Positions 24,797 through 35,599 of a stretch of DNA of 64,000 nucleotides are shown in pieces. The DNA is from Parathielavia appendiculata. Its lineage: Eukaryota > Ascomycota > Sordariomycetes > Sordariales > Chaetomiaceae. The position numbers and the translations under genes are program-made. Under the pieces are notes generated by a model that had not been told where the DNA came from, did no database searches, and saw nothing but the letters and a program-made list of their open reading frames with translations. The DNA lies in contig NW_026944247.1 in NCBI RefSeq assembly GCF_033297405.1, forward strand, positions 44,570 through 108,569. Direction: 5' to 3'. Numbering within the stretch: position 1 is the stretch's first letter; every line of letters begins with the position of its first letter.

Positions 24797-25566
24797 ATGA
24801 AAGTGGACGATGACGACTCCTGTTAGAGTGAATATCGGCTGCAGATTGGACATCATGTGAGATATCTCGTCATAAAGCCCGGCACTTTCGACAGAAATGC
24901 GCTCTCGTTCCCCCTCGGTTTCCTGCCGCCGCTTCCCTACGAGGCAGAGTGGACCGTGGCGCACATCTCACGAGACGCAACGGACGGCAACTTGAGAACC
25001 TCCTTTTCGAACCGAGCACTCGCTGGCGTCAATTGCCGGTGGCACAACCTCTTGATCGACTACCTGGGCCTGGAGAAGAGCAAGCAGTTCACAGCAACAG
25101 CCTTTGAAGCTACCGTCCCACCCGGCGTTCTTCCTCTTGGCCAGACAACCCGGGCTGCCGTGACCGCCAAGATAGCTCGCTTTGAATGGGAGGTGCCTCG
25201 CATAGAGCAGGAAACCAAGGCGTATCAGCTTCTAGAGGGTTCCGTACTAGCGCCACGCTTCCTCGCTCATGTTCACGAGAAAGGGCGTGTAATTGGTTTC
25301 CTTCTGGAAAAACTCGAGGGACGCCCTGCTTCCGCGCCGGACCTGAGCGCCTTCCAGGCTGCCGGAGAGAAGCTCCATGGGCTGGGACGTTTGCATGGGG
25401 CCATGAACCGATACAACAACGATGTCAAGTTGATTATCGCCTTTGAACGGCTCCAGCAGGATGCAAGTCCCGAGGCTTTAGGAAAGAACTGGAGCATCTC
25501 CGCTCTGAACTGGCTGACGAGTCAGAACGTGGCAGGGGGTTCATATTCCGGGACAGCTGCGACTGA
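24797..25566 (+). pseudogene. Decayed aminoglycoside-phosphotransferase-like kinase (fungal 'alpha-galactosidase A'-annotated family)
   Basis: Frame from ATG 24797 runs MKVDDDDSC, then TAG at 24824-24826, then continues in the same frame for over 200 residues. Family-like segments are ALSFPLGFLPPLP, AKIARFEWEVPRIEQET, GRVIGFLLEKLEGRPAS and EKLHGLGRLHG. The catalytic-loop consensus HGDxNRYN reads HGAMNRYN, with the catalytic Asp lost and a short deletion after it, and the metal-binding DFE region reads IIAFER. At about 25478-25480 a 1-nt loss moves the frame. The shifted frame then restores RKELEHLRSELADESERG and ends at TGA 25564-25566. One stop, one frameshift and lost catalytic residues argue for a pseudogene. 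The family assignment is from memory of motif spacing. Confidence 0.7.
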
Positions 25567-26937
25567 TGCCAGAGACGCGTGGATCTTGTGTGGTCCCATA
25601 TGTTGGAATTGCCGCTATTATCTGGATGGCAGCACCACGCTTCCCGCTAGCTTATGGCTGGTTGCTCTCTTCTTCCTCAATGCTATCACGCACCGGTTTC
25701 TTGACTCCCCAAACGGCAGGTTATTGTTGTGTAAGAGTCGGTCCAGCCTCACGAATCTGTTGCTCCGAAACAAGCCGAACACTTGACCCAGCAATCACAA
25801 GGTACTGTATAATGATCTGGCCTTGATCACCGTCAGCCCTCCAAAGACATGCCGTGACCGTCGCACTCCATTGGTTGTGCGGGCACTTACGGCTGTCATT
25901 GAGATAGACGGACAAGCCCCGGATCGGCGGCGACTGGCGGGTACCACTTCCCCTGAACAGGCGCCTTGGTTGGCGGCTGGAATGCATCAAACCAATATCA
26001 TATTGACAGTCACTCGTTCATGAGACTTGTCTCAAACCACGGTAACGCTGGCAGACAACGTCGCGATGCCACATCCTCTCGCCCGGCAAAAACCAGGGCC
26101 AGCGAAACTTCCCAACGCAGCCGGTTTTCCCAATTTCTCATGTTGGTTGGTCTCTTTCCCCGCCAGAGTGAGGCAGTGCAACATGATGCCAATGCGGAGT
26201 CCAGTTTCCAAATGCTGGCTCCGACGAATTGGGCCTTGGCACCACCTAACCACCGGTTTACCATTGGATTGGCATGGGTGCGTGTTATGAAATTACTGGT
26301 AAAAATTGGCGATGTCGGTATTGCTTGGATTCCGGCCAAGTGTATTGATGCCGATGCCGAGAGTCTAGGCAACTTCTGGGCACCAGCTTCCAAGACTCTC
26401 ACGATGAGCGTGGCATGAGGCAGAACCAGGTCACAGAGCTCCCTTGGACCATCAAGAACCCTTCATCGACTGGACAATGTACAGACAAACATCCTGGCCC
26501 GAGAGACAAGGAATTCAAAGCAAGGGTCGGTGTAACCCTGCTAAGCCCTGATATGGGACTCTCCTCCTCGAACCGCTGCAAATGGTATTACCCCTGATGA
26601 CAACAGTCTTGGCTGCCTTGGCCGCGATTCAATATTCTGCGGTTTACCTGTTAACATGTAGACAGCCTGTCTTAGTCTCTGGGCTTTGTCCAAGACAAAT
26701 CCACGGCATCGACACCCGAATCAGGAAGTCCGATCCCATCCTCAAGTCTAAGCCTGTTTACCAAGACAATTCTACCTGATTCATGCCTAGGCCGGGCCGC
26801 GCGGTCACCTCTGTGCAACAGCTCCGGTAAGTGGCAGATCGTAGCCCGGGTCATCCGAAGCCCCAACAGTACGCCAGGCCATACACATGTGAAGCAGCCG
26901 AGCTGCTAGCCAGACTAGAGAGAAAACCAACAACTCC
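25567..26937. other. Gene-poor region
   Basis: No convincing gene. Overlapping open frames on both strands (for example 26402-26010 minus) show no domain, and the frames with better composition lack ATG starts. Confidence 0.4.
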
Positions 26938-29899
26938 CTACAAGGTGAACCTCTCACCCCACCGCCTTCCCAAGTCAACCTCCCTCACCAGCACCATTCC
27001 ATCATCACCACCATCCTCCTTCCCTTCACCCGCCACGCCCTCCCCATCGGAATTCATCGCAAAGGGCACCACCCCAGTCCTGACAACCCCCTCCCAGAAT
27101 CCACCCACCACCCCCGTCAGCCCCTCCCCAGTCTGCTTGAAGTCCGGAAAGGCATTCACCTCCAACAGCCAGGCAATGCCCTTGGCATCCACGAGGAAGT
27201 CCAAGCCGTACACCTCAAACGCGTGGGGCAGCGGCTGGAAGTGGATCGTCATGCCCCTGGCCGCCGCCTCGAACAGCTCGCCCGTGACATCACAGATCTG
27301 GCTGAAAATGGACGCTGCTTGGTCTTGGGCAAGGGGCAAGGACCAGAAGCGGTGGACTAGGTCTCGGGCCAGCACGTCAGTGTTTGATGATGATGCTGTA
27401 TCTTGTGAGGTTTGCAGGCAGGTGTTTGTCAGGTGGGCGTCCAGGTCGATGTCATCCAAATCTGATACCCCGGGCGCCTGGTACGGTTTGGCCGCGAAAA
27501 GGGCCAGCATGTCGCGGTAGACGTAGACCTTCAGGCTGCCGACGCAGAGGACGTACACGCGAATGTGGAACTTGTGATTGTTGCGCTCGGGGAGCAGCAG
27601 GGGAGGGTGAATGTAGGGCTGCGCGACAAAGTGGCGGAGGTGGGAGGTCATGATGGGCTGGTTGTCGGTCTTGGTGTTGGCTGAGCCATCTTGCGAGTCG
27701 TCACCGTCAGCTCGTTCGCTGTTGTCATCGTCCTCCTCTTCCTCGTCGCTCTCCACTTCCCACCCGTCAAAGATCTCCTGTAACTGCTCCATCGTGCTGA
27801 ACAGCCGGATGCCTTGGCCGCGGTCGCTCATGCTCGGTTTGAGGATCCACCACTCTGTGGCATCCTCCCTCTTTTCCTTCCTGCTCCCGGCGGCAGCATC
27901 TGCCACCGGACTGGTCCCGTCGGCCTGCTCCGCCACAATCTCAGTCTCGGCGTCATTTCCGTCACTTCCGTCATTTCCGTCATCTCCAGCGCATCCGGCC
28001 GAGGCATTTCTTTCCAAGCTCTCCCGCAGGTCAAATGCTTCGACCAAGGCGTCATCCAAGAACTCGGCGTAGTCCACCTCGAACGCCTCGCTGCGCTTGA
28101 CGTGGGTTTTGAGCACCGAGCTCGGGTGCTTCGCCACCCAGTTCTCGACAGTTGCCGAGAGGAAGTGCTTCCGAATCAGCGCCTTGCGGATCACGTAGCT
28201 GTTGATGAGGCTTGTTCCGGGGTGCGCGGCGGCATAATCAAAGTCGATGCTCTCGTAAGGCATAATCTGGAGGACCTTGGCGTTGACCTCGGGAACGAGC
28301 TCCGCCAGGGAGATGTCTGGAGATGACGCGGAGGGCAGCTTGAGGAGGGTATAGCTCTCTGGTGGCAGGAGAGACTTGAGCGCTGACATGATCAGGGGCT
28401 GAACATAGTCGTCGGCGTATTCGATCAAGGCATAGACTTGAGGCTTCCCCGTTTCTCGGATCGCGACTGACGTGGCTTCATCTGGCTTTGACGACTTTGG
28501 CACAGCTCCAAACGTTGAGCTCCTTGAAGGGCCCCTGAGATGATAAAATAAACGTAAGAATACAGCTCGCTACATGAATCAATACAACAGGGCTGGCAGA
28601 GCGGACGGAAGGGTTAGAGGAGCTGTTCCGTCTATTCCTAGATCGCATGCTCTATCCTCTATCTGATGGTTGACGATAACTCGAATGTACCATGACCGCA
28701 ACACTCCGTCCGTCCTGCGCCGAAACCTGCTTCAAATCGAGAGGGGTAAGGGTAAGGTCCACACTCACAATTGCAACTCCTTGCCGTGCATCTGCATAGC
28801 GGCCTGGAAAAAGTTGGCCTTGAGCGGCGTGACACTGCAAAAAACCATCAGTTGAAATCATCACACATCGACAACCGCTGCCAACATACCTGGTATGCCC
28901 CTCCTTAACCGCCCACCCATCATTTCCCGGCGGCGCCTCATCCACGCTCTGATACACATCCGTGAACCTCGGCGACCACTTGAAGTGTTTATGCGTATGA
29001 CACGCCGGCTTGCTCTGGGCATCACCATCACTGCCACCCCCTTCTCCAGCCTCCTCGGCAGCACCCTCCTCCTTCCGAATCCTCTCCTCATCCTCCTCCT
29101 CCCCATCCACACTCCCATCCACCTCCGTAAAGCAGCTCCCCAGCCCCCAATAGTTTTGCAACATCCCCGTATACAGCACCTTCCCCTCCTCCAGATTCTC
29201 CAACAACGGCACGTTAACACTATACAGGTCCACACTCCCATCCCGCGGCCACTCCCTCACCAGCGCCTCAATCACACTCACACTCCTTCTACTCGCTTTC
29301 CCAATGATGACCGTGTCATGGTTCCGACTGAAAAACGCATAGCTCAGCGCGATGGCGCGGTGCCGGCACACGGCGGCCTCAAGCGCCCCGCCGAGCGTGC
29401 CGCTGCTGAGGGCGAAGACGGCGGTGGTGTTGCGGCCGTAGTTGGGCCCGCTCACGACCAGGTCGACGGGCCCACGGTCGCGGAAGAAGTGGTATAGGCC
29501 GATCTGGACGCACGAGGCGGGCGTGCCGTCGACGAGAATCCATTCCTCTGTCCCCGGCCGGGTGCTGGGGCGGGAGTGAGTTGTCCCGTGGCGCGGTTCG
29601 GCGGCGGCGGCCGTGTCTTGGGCTGTGGCGGGTTGGGTGGAGGTATTGAGTGGTGGATGGCGGTCATCGTCGTCATGGCTCAGACCGGCGGCGGGCGCGG
29701 ACGGGGGAGGCGGGCGGTAGTACAGCGGCTTGACCGTCTGGCCGATCATGTGCGCCTTGCCGATCCACGAGCGTTGTGTGTGCGGCAGGCACACCGAGAC
29801 GATGTGGCCGTGGGACTGGAGTTCGCGGACGAGCGAGTGCACATAGGGAGATGAGTGCGGGGACGGCGGGCCGTCGTCGTTGACCACGAGAATGTGCAT
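26938..29899 (-). CDS. PBY1: SurE 5'-nucleotidase / tubulin-tyrosine-ligase fusion (Pby1-like)
   Basis: Two-domain protein like yeast Pby1, a P-body associated protein. Exons 29899-28890, 28834-28769 and 28534-26938 give 890 aa. N-terminal SurE domain: MHILVVNDDG metal-binding start, VDGTPASCVQIG, SGPNYGRNT, SSGTLGGALEA and, across intron 1, EGHTSVTPLKANFF. C-terminal TTL/ATP-grasp domain: WWILKPSMSDRGQGIRLF, KFHIRVYVLCVG, LTNTCLQ and WLLEVNAFPDF. Exon 2 would hit TGA just past CAATT|GTGAGT. Splicing that GTGAGT to CAG at 28535-28537 (234-nt intron) keeps phase and joins KELQL to GPSRSSTFGAVPKSSKPDE. The TTL open frame has no ATG of its own near its start, which supports one fused gene. Acidic and repetitive inserts (EVTEMTE-type on DNA level, SDEEEEDDD) lie inside the TTL part. 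Confidence 0.85.
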
Positions 29900-30663
29900 T
29901 TTGGCGCGTTTGTTAACTCTGTTAATTCTGGTGTCCCAGATGGAATGGAAGATTCAGATTGGTGAGGGACTGTAAGGCCAAATTATTATGTTGGGCTGCA
30001 GGAAAGGAGGGGCAAGACGAGCCAAGGTACGAAACGATAATGGAACGGCAGCAGTTGCCCCTCCATTGACGTTTTGCCTTTGCCGGCTCGGGCGCAAAGA
30101 GACGGGTGGGGTTCGGGCCGAAGTGGGGACCGGAGACCGGAGACTGACTGTTGAAGTTGATAGTAGGGGTGTGAACATCACATTAAGAGAGGCAATGAAT
30201 TGGATCGTTGGGTTGGGATGAGTTGACTTTCCGTGCTGTATTACTATGCTGCAGCCCGACTCTGGATAGCTGCGGCATGTGTCGTGCGAGATACATACAA
30301 ATGCTGACGACCTTGCCTTCTAACCCTTCCGACCTACCCATTCTCCTTAACTCTAGAGAAGCCACATTTATGATCCTACCCGGGTCGCTGATATGAGATC
30401 GCTCGTGTCCAACAAGCCCGTTACCTCCGGCCGTCGATACCAAGCACCCAGGCATGGCCATGGAAAGGAAACCAAAACAAACAGAGCTGAGCAGTGGCCC
30501 GTGTCCCAGTACCGCAAAAACCCTGTTCACCACAAAATTCAATGCAGGCCCGGAAGGTCGCCGAAGAAGCAAGTAATCCATGAAATAAATCATCTTGGCT
30601 GGGATTCGAAGCTTGCCAAATCGGCTTCGATGCTCTCCACCGTTGATAGACCCACTATGCGGC
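29900..30663. other. Intergenic region
   Basis: 5' flank of the Pby1-like gene and 3' flank of the nuclear-protein gene. No coding potential recognised. Confidence 0.45.
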
Positions 30664-32058
30664 TTAGGCTCTAGTACGCTTGGGAGCGCCGGCGGGGAGA
30701 TCGTCGCCCGACCGCTTATGGCTGGTGCTTTGAGCGCCGCCCTTGACCCGGCGCCAGCTGTCAAAGGGACTGCGCTTAGCAGGCTGTTGAGCTTTCGCGG
30801 GGTCTCCAGTCTTCTTGCTCCTAAAACGCGTGGTGCGCGCGGTTGTCGGCGGCGAAGCTGGCCCGTGTCGCGGTGCTTCCGGGGTGCCAGGAGCCTCGTC
30901 AACCAGATCAATCGGAGTCTCCGGCTTGTCCGCCTCCATTGCAGCCAACACGTGATCCTCAATATCGGTTGCCGCCTCTTCATCTTCGTTCACGTCGTTT
31001 GACTCGTCCGAAGTGGCCGTGGGGAATAACAGGCGTGGTTGAACCGAGGAGCGGGTGAAATGCCGTTTCGTGCGCGATTCGACAGCACCCGCTAGGCCAC
31101 CATCGCCCTCGTCCAGGCCCTCGCGGTTGCTCGGTTCCTCAGTCTCAGCAAACTTGCGGAATTGCTTCTTGCCACGGCTGCAAAATCATGTTAGAGTAAT
31201 CGACAAAGGGCAAGCAGGGGGGAAAGTCACGTACAAAACGATCAACATGCCATCAGTGCGGCGTACAGCGTCATCAATCGACACCTTGCCTTCGCCCGGG
31301 ATGGTGACAGTCTGACGCTTGCTCCGGCGCCTCGGGGCCTGGGGGGTTACAGTGTTCTGCGTGACATAGAACGGGTTATCGGCGCTCTGGTCGATTTCCG
31401 GAACGCGCTCGTGGGAGTCCGTGTAGATCTGGAACGAGATTTCGGCGGCTTCGTTGCTGTAGAAGCTATCGGGGTTGTCGGTTTGCGCCCGCATTTTGCC
31501 TGGGCTTGGCACGACCTTCTCGTCGTCGTTGTGAAAGAGGTTGCGGGCAACCGACTTGACCTTGGCCTTGATCTTTTCGTCGAGCGATTTCTGAGGGGTC
31601 TTGGCTGGTGTAATGAGCATTCCTGCGCCAGTTGTCGCGCCCCTTTGGTGAGGAAGTGACTCTGGTTTCGGCGCCGGCGACAGTCCGAGCGCCACTGCAG
31701 CGTTTGCAGTTCCTTCAGCGGTCAGAGTGCCTGAAGCTCTGCGCGACGGATCAACAGGAGGCAATCGCTTCTTTTGAGGCGACATGGCGGGCGTAGCCAT
31801 CGTGGAGACAAAGCGCTTTTCGGTCGACTTTGGGGAACCAAGAGCGGTCCCTTGTTGATGGGAGGGCTGGTGCCGGGAGGAAGGTTGAGGTGAAGGTGTT
31901 CTGTTAGTCACCCGTTGCGCAATGCGGGTTGATTTGCGCGGGGTGTAGGGTTCGTAAGAATCCGAGTAGCCGTGAAGCGGGGCTGGAGGCGTTCGGATTC
32001 TGGAGGTCGGGCCTGGGGAAGGTGTTGATGGCACAAGCGGTTCCATTGTGCCCGCCAT
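30664..32058 (-). CDS. Predicted nuclear protein, unknown function (TPAKTP and FRGKKxFRxF motifs)
   Basis: Exons 32058-31235 and 31177-30664 give 445 aa. The intron (GTACGT...CAG) restores DGMLIVFRGKKQFRKFAE. The N-terminus is Pro/Ser/Thr-rich and basic, with several S/T-P sites (TPSPGPTSR, TPSPQPSSR, AMSPQKKRLPP), and includes ITPAKTPQKSLDEKIKAKVK. The acidic middle holds a conserved-looking block (NEAAEISFQIYTDS). The C-terminus is basic and ends PAGAPKRTRA. Clustered proline-directed sites and basic patches suggest a CDK-regulated nuclear factor (inference only). The motif set recalls a conserved ascomycete hypothetical family, but I cannot name it. Confidence 0.75.
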
Positions 32059-32757
32059 TGTTCAACAGTTGAGATGTCTAAATTGCGATTGCGCGCTTTG
32101 CATCGGCCGCGGCACCCGCGATGGTCAGACCAGGAGCGTGACTAGTAAAAAATTCGTGACGAGGTATTCGGAGTTGGCAGCGAGTTGTTGAGTGTTTTGG
32201 AGACGAAGGGTGTTTGGGGGCGACTCGAGCTTTGCAACGAAATGGTATCGGGAACTTTGGAAATCAAGAGCAACAATTGCGACAAATAGCGCAGCACAAT
32301 AGCTAGCACCTAGGGCAACAATAAGATATGCTGGGATCCCTGGTGGTAGAATAGGAGCGGATGATGGCTTGAGAATGTCTGGTGCGAAAAACAGGCTTCT
32401 GTCTGGATTCGCAATGGAGTTTGTGGAGGAGAAATGAAGGCGGCGAAGGGGTTGGGAACCGTCTGCCGCCGATTTCAAGGGCACGACCAGCCTCCCATTG
32501 GGCCCCAGCCCCCTGGCCAGTCGATTCCCGGTAAATGGCCTGACGCCAAACAGACGCGTCCTGCGTGTTACCCCTGTCGACCCCTCTCCCTCCAATCCGA
32601 CCGCAAGAACGCATCTGCATCGGGCACAGAAGTCAACAAACCAACGTCATCCGCTCCCAACTCCAGACCCAGCCAACGTCGGTCCCGAGTGCTCCGTACA
32701 ACGCCTTTGTGGCACTGAAACTGTCTCTATCCATACCCCTCAAAGCATTGACTTGCC
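32059..32757. promoter_or_regulatory. Divergent promoter between nuclear-protein gene and DUO1
   Basis: A 699-bp head-to-head intergenic region. One perfect ACGCGT (MluI cell-cycle box) lies at 32554-32559, about 200 bp upstream of the DUO1 ATG. A single such hexamer is expected by chance every few kb, so it is only suggestive. A long minus-strand frame here starts at TTG and has no ATG. Confidence 0.35.
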
Positions 32758-33504
32758 ATGGCCGGCACCTTTGACAGCTCGGACCATGAAGAATCTTTTA
32801 CATCACCTTCGAATCCCGCCGGTCGGTCGAAAACCCCTACCAACCCAGATTCGCGATTCGATGTCGAAGAATCCAGGGAAGCAGCGCTGCGCAAGGAGCT
32901 GGAAGGGGTTCGGAAGATTAACGAGGTGATCGAAGGCGTCATCGGGACGCTGGAGCGGGCCAAGGGGAACATGGGGGTACGTTAGGAAGGATGACTGACC
33001 AGCCCTTTGCATGCGCTGACCTGTTTCCCTAATACCAAGACCGTTTCCAAGACGGTAGACAACGCCTCAACCCTGCTCAACACGTGGACGCGCATCCTAT
33101 CGCAGACAGAGCACAATCAACGGCTGTTACTCAACCCAGAATGGAAGGGCGCAACGCAGGACCTGCTCGACATGGAGAATGAGGCGCTGCGGAAGCAGCA
33201 GGAGGCTGAAAGGCGGGCAGCAGAGGCGGAGCGACGGCGCGAGGAGGCGCGGAAGAAAGCAGAAGAGGACGAGCGGAAGAGGGCGGCTGGGACGGCGTCG
33301 TCAACGTCACGGGGAGTTGGCCGAGGCGTTACAAGGGGAAGAGTCAGAGGCCTGACGAGGGGCGGAGCGACGTCGTCGTCCTCATCGTCGGCGCATGGGG
33401 CTGACACGACATCGAGCAGTATCTCCAGCTCTAGAAATACATCTGGAATAGGCAGGGGAGGGTTTGGGTATACACGGGGAGCGCGGTCAAGGGGCGTGAG
33501 GTGA
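32758..33504 (+). CDS. DUO1: DASH/Dam1 complex subunit Duo1
   Basis: Outer-kinetochore ring component that couples chromosomes to spindle microtubules. Exons 32758-32976 and 33040-33504 give 227 aa. The conserved core is REAALRKELEGVRKINEVIE, then ERAKGNMG|TVSKTVDNAS across the intron, then TWTRILSQTEHNQRLL. A long charged coiled coil follows (EALRKQQEAERRAAEAERRR to about residue 165). The C-terminus is Ser-rich with RG/RGG-like repeats (GVGRGVTRGRVRGLTRGG ... GRGGFGYTRGARSRG). The intron is GTACGT with a GCTGAC branch site and an AAG acceptor. It is convergent with the RNase H2B gene, with 150 bp between stop codons. Confidence 0.9.
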
Positions 33505-33654
33505 TCCCACGCACGGTGAATGGGATCAAACGGGGTTATGCTATCTCTGCCCCTGGCCAGGGCTCCGAACGCCAACCCTAACCGCCCACCCAAAACTGTA
33601 CACAAATGCAGCGCGAGAGCGCCCTCTGAAAAGACAAGATACCCAGAGAGAAGC

Positions 33655-34998
33655 CTACGTCTTCTTCATGAAGAAATCGCTCAGCTTCTTCATCCCAGAC
33701 GTGTTCACCTTCATCAGCTCCTTGACACCGCGGCTCATGTTTGCCTTCTTAGCCTTCTCCTCGGCCTCTTTTTTCCTCCTCTTCTCGGCGCGCTCATCTT
33801 CCTCTTCATCCGCCGCCCTCTTCCGTGAGTAGTCGGTAGTTCTGGCGGTTGCAGCCTCTTGGCGGAGCTTGGTGAGGCGCTCGAGGTACTCGTCCAGGGG
33901 CTTAAAGTCGACCAGTTCCGTCGCCTTGGCCAACCTCGTCTTCAGCATCTCTGCTATCGGTGGCGCGATGTAGCTCGAGCAAATGAAGTTGAACGCCACC
34001 CTCAGCCGCTGAAGCTTGACCACCTCTGCCGACGCAGTCATAGCGCTCGCAACATCCTCCTCTGTAGCAGCCGACGTAGCCGTCGTGCTGACAACGGACA
34101 CCTCGGACCCTGAACCAGCGCTCGTCTCCACGGACGAAAAACTTGACTGCGACTCCGCACTCTCCTCCCCTGAGAGAGGCGTAGCACTCCCACTGCTCCG
34201 CTCCCCACCAGCCTCATTCCCTCCCCTCGCGACCTTGACCCCAAGCACAGGCGCCTCCAACTCGCGCCTCACAAACCTCTCCTCCATGCTCCCCGGCAGT
34301 CTACCCCCATCGCCCATCATCCTCCTCGCCTTCCCCCACACCTCCGCCAGCAGTTTCGCCTCATTCACCCGGTACATGTCTTCGTCGCCGGCCTGCACCG
34401 CGTCACACACCGCGGCGAGCCGGGCCTCGATCAGGTTGCGCAACGCGGGGCATGTGGACAGGAGCTCGGCGAGGTGCTTAGACGGGTCCGGGGTGTTGTC
34501 GAGGTGGTCTTCGAGGGAGAGGAACATGCGTTTTTGGCCTGTTGTGGCCGCGTTCGTAACGAAGAGGGCCGGCAGGAGGAGGAAGAGCGGATCGTATGGC
34601 GTCGCGAGGTAGAGGGCTGGGGATTCGGTTATTTGCGCTGAGAGTTGAGAGGAGGCGATGGACGTGTCATTGTCATTGCCAATAGTTGTGGTGTTGTTAG
34701 GGGCAATGAGCCAGCTTCGCGGGGCGGACTTGGGCGGGGAGATGTTGGTGAACTCGAAAAAGCCTGCTTCGGGGCATAAGAGGTAGCGGTTGGGTTTGCT
34801 GTATCGTGGATGCTGGAGGGTGACGATGCGCGCGGACGAGGTGGCGGTCTTGGGGAGGATGAAGAGCTTGGGGGGTTTCTTCGACTCGACGGGAAGCGTG
34901 TAGATCGAAGTTGAGGCTTTGACGGTTGTTACGCCCTTTTTGTCGTCTTTTTTGGAGGAAGCTGTGCCGGCGGTGCCTTTGGAGCGCGTTTTTGCCAT
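33655..34998 (-). CDS. RNH202: Ribonuclease H2 subunit B
   Basis: Non-catalytic subunit of RNase H2, which removes ribonucleotides and R-loops from DNA. Single exon, 447 aa, from the ATG at 34998. The N-terminal Rnh202 fold is visible (KPPKLFILPKTATSSARIVT, HPRYSKPNRYLLCPEAGFFE, YDPLFLLLPALF). Helical segments follow (FLSLEDHLDNTPDPSKHLAELL, LLAEVWGKARRM), then a Ser/Thr-rich disordered region and a Lys/Glu-rich helix. The C-terminus ends MKKLSDFFMKKT, a good PCNA-binding (PIP-like) motif as in human RNASEH2B. An in-frame upstream ATG at 35097 would add 33 residues that look non-native. Confidence 0.9.
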   Translation of the reverse strand: MAKTRSKGTAGTASSKKDDKKGVTTVKASTSIYTLPVESKKPPKLFILPKTATSSARIVTLQHPRYSKPNRYLLCPEAGFFEFTNISPPKSAPRSWLIAPNNTTTIGNDNDTSIASSQLSAQITESPALYLATPYDPLFLLLPALFVTNAATTGQKRMFLSLEDHLDNTPDPSKHLAELLSTCPALRNLIEARLAAVCDAVQAGDEDMYRVNEAKLLAEVWGKARRMMGDGGRLPGSMEERFVRRELEAPVLGVKVARGGNEAGGERSSGSATPLSGEESAESQSSFSSVETSAGSGSEVSVVSTTATSAATEEDVASAMTASAEVVKLQRLRVAFNFICSSYIAPPIAEMLKTRLAKATELVDFKPLDEYLERLTKLRQEAATARTTDYSRKRAADEEEDERAEKRRKKEAEEKAKKANMSRGVKELMKVNTSGMKKLSDFFMKKT

Positions 34999-35174
34999 GA
35001 CTGTATGTGGATGTTTTCTACGTAAGTAACCATATAGTTTAGACAGGACCTCCAAATTCTTTGGCAGTGCATCGGCTCCCTGGATTTCCAAAATCACCCA
35101 CCGCTCGAGTTGCCAATCTTAGGAGCACCTTATGGTTAAGTTGAATGCAGGGGTCTCCGGACCCCTGTTGGGTG

Positions 35175-35228
35175 ACGCGACCTGAACGCGCTCCTTGCAG
35201 ATCGCACGCGTTTCAGATCCGAACGCGC
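35175..35228. promoter_or_regulatory. Cluster of four ACGCG motifs (MCB-like) in divergent RNH202/MCM10 promoter
   Basis: ACGCGA at 35175, ACGCGC at 35186, perfect ACGCGT at 35206 and ACGCGC at 35223 all lie within 54 bp, about 180 bp from the RNH202 ATG and 370 bp from the MCM10 ATG. In yeasts MBF binds ACGCG-core boxes to drive G1/S genes. Both flanking genes act in DNA replication, so shared cell-cycle control is a reasonable inference. Confidence 0.6.
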
Positions 35229-35599
35229 CATCGACGCCCCTCCAAGTTTCCGACACCACCAACCTCGCCACCTTATCGAAAGTGAGGCGTTATCGACCAC
35301 AACCAGCACGCAAGTCGAAGAGCCAGACGACAGGACCATACTGTACATTTTTGCCTCAAAACTGGACGCACCGAAACTTGCCACATGGGCTCCTGCAGCC
35401 GCCCGATCATGGTCGTCTTGTCGCGCCTTAATTGGTTGACATAGCGATCCCGGCACCCGGCAGCATCCTTTGCTTTCCGCCGTTCGTTTCACCTGGCGCC
35501 GCTAAACAAACCCAGCGCTGCTGTCACTGTCTGCGCTCTTTCTCGGATCCTCATACCGCACCGAGAACGAGTCCTGAACCTTTGATCGACTGCACCGCC

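Noticed and set aside
26938..28503. Independent TTL gene starting at GTG 28503
   Set aside because: No ATG is available near the start and the in-phase splice to the SurE exons explains the open frame fully.
32125..32595. 156-codon minus-strand frame with one hydrophobic segment, antisense to the DUO1 5' region
   Set aside because: Its first start-like codon is TTG, it contains no ATG, and no donor/acceptor pair linking it to an ATG exon was found.
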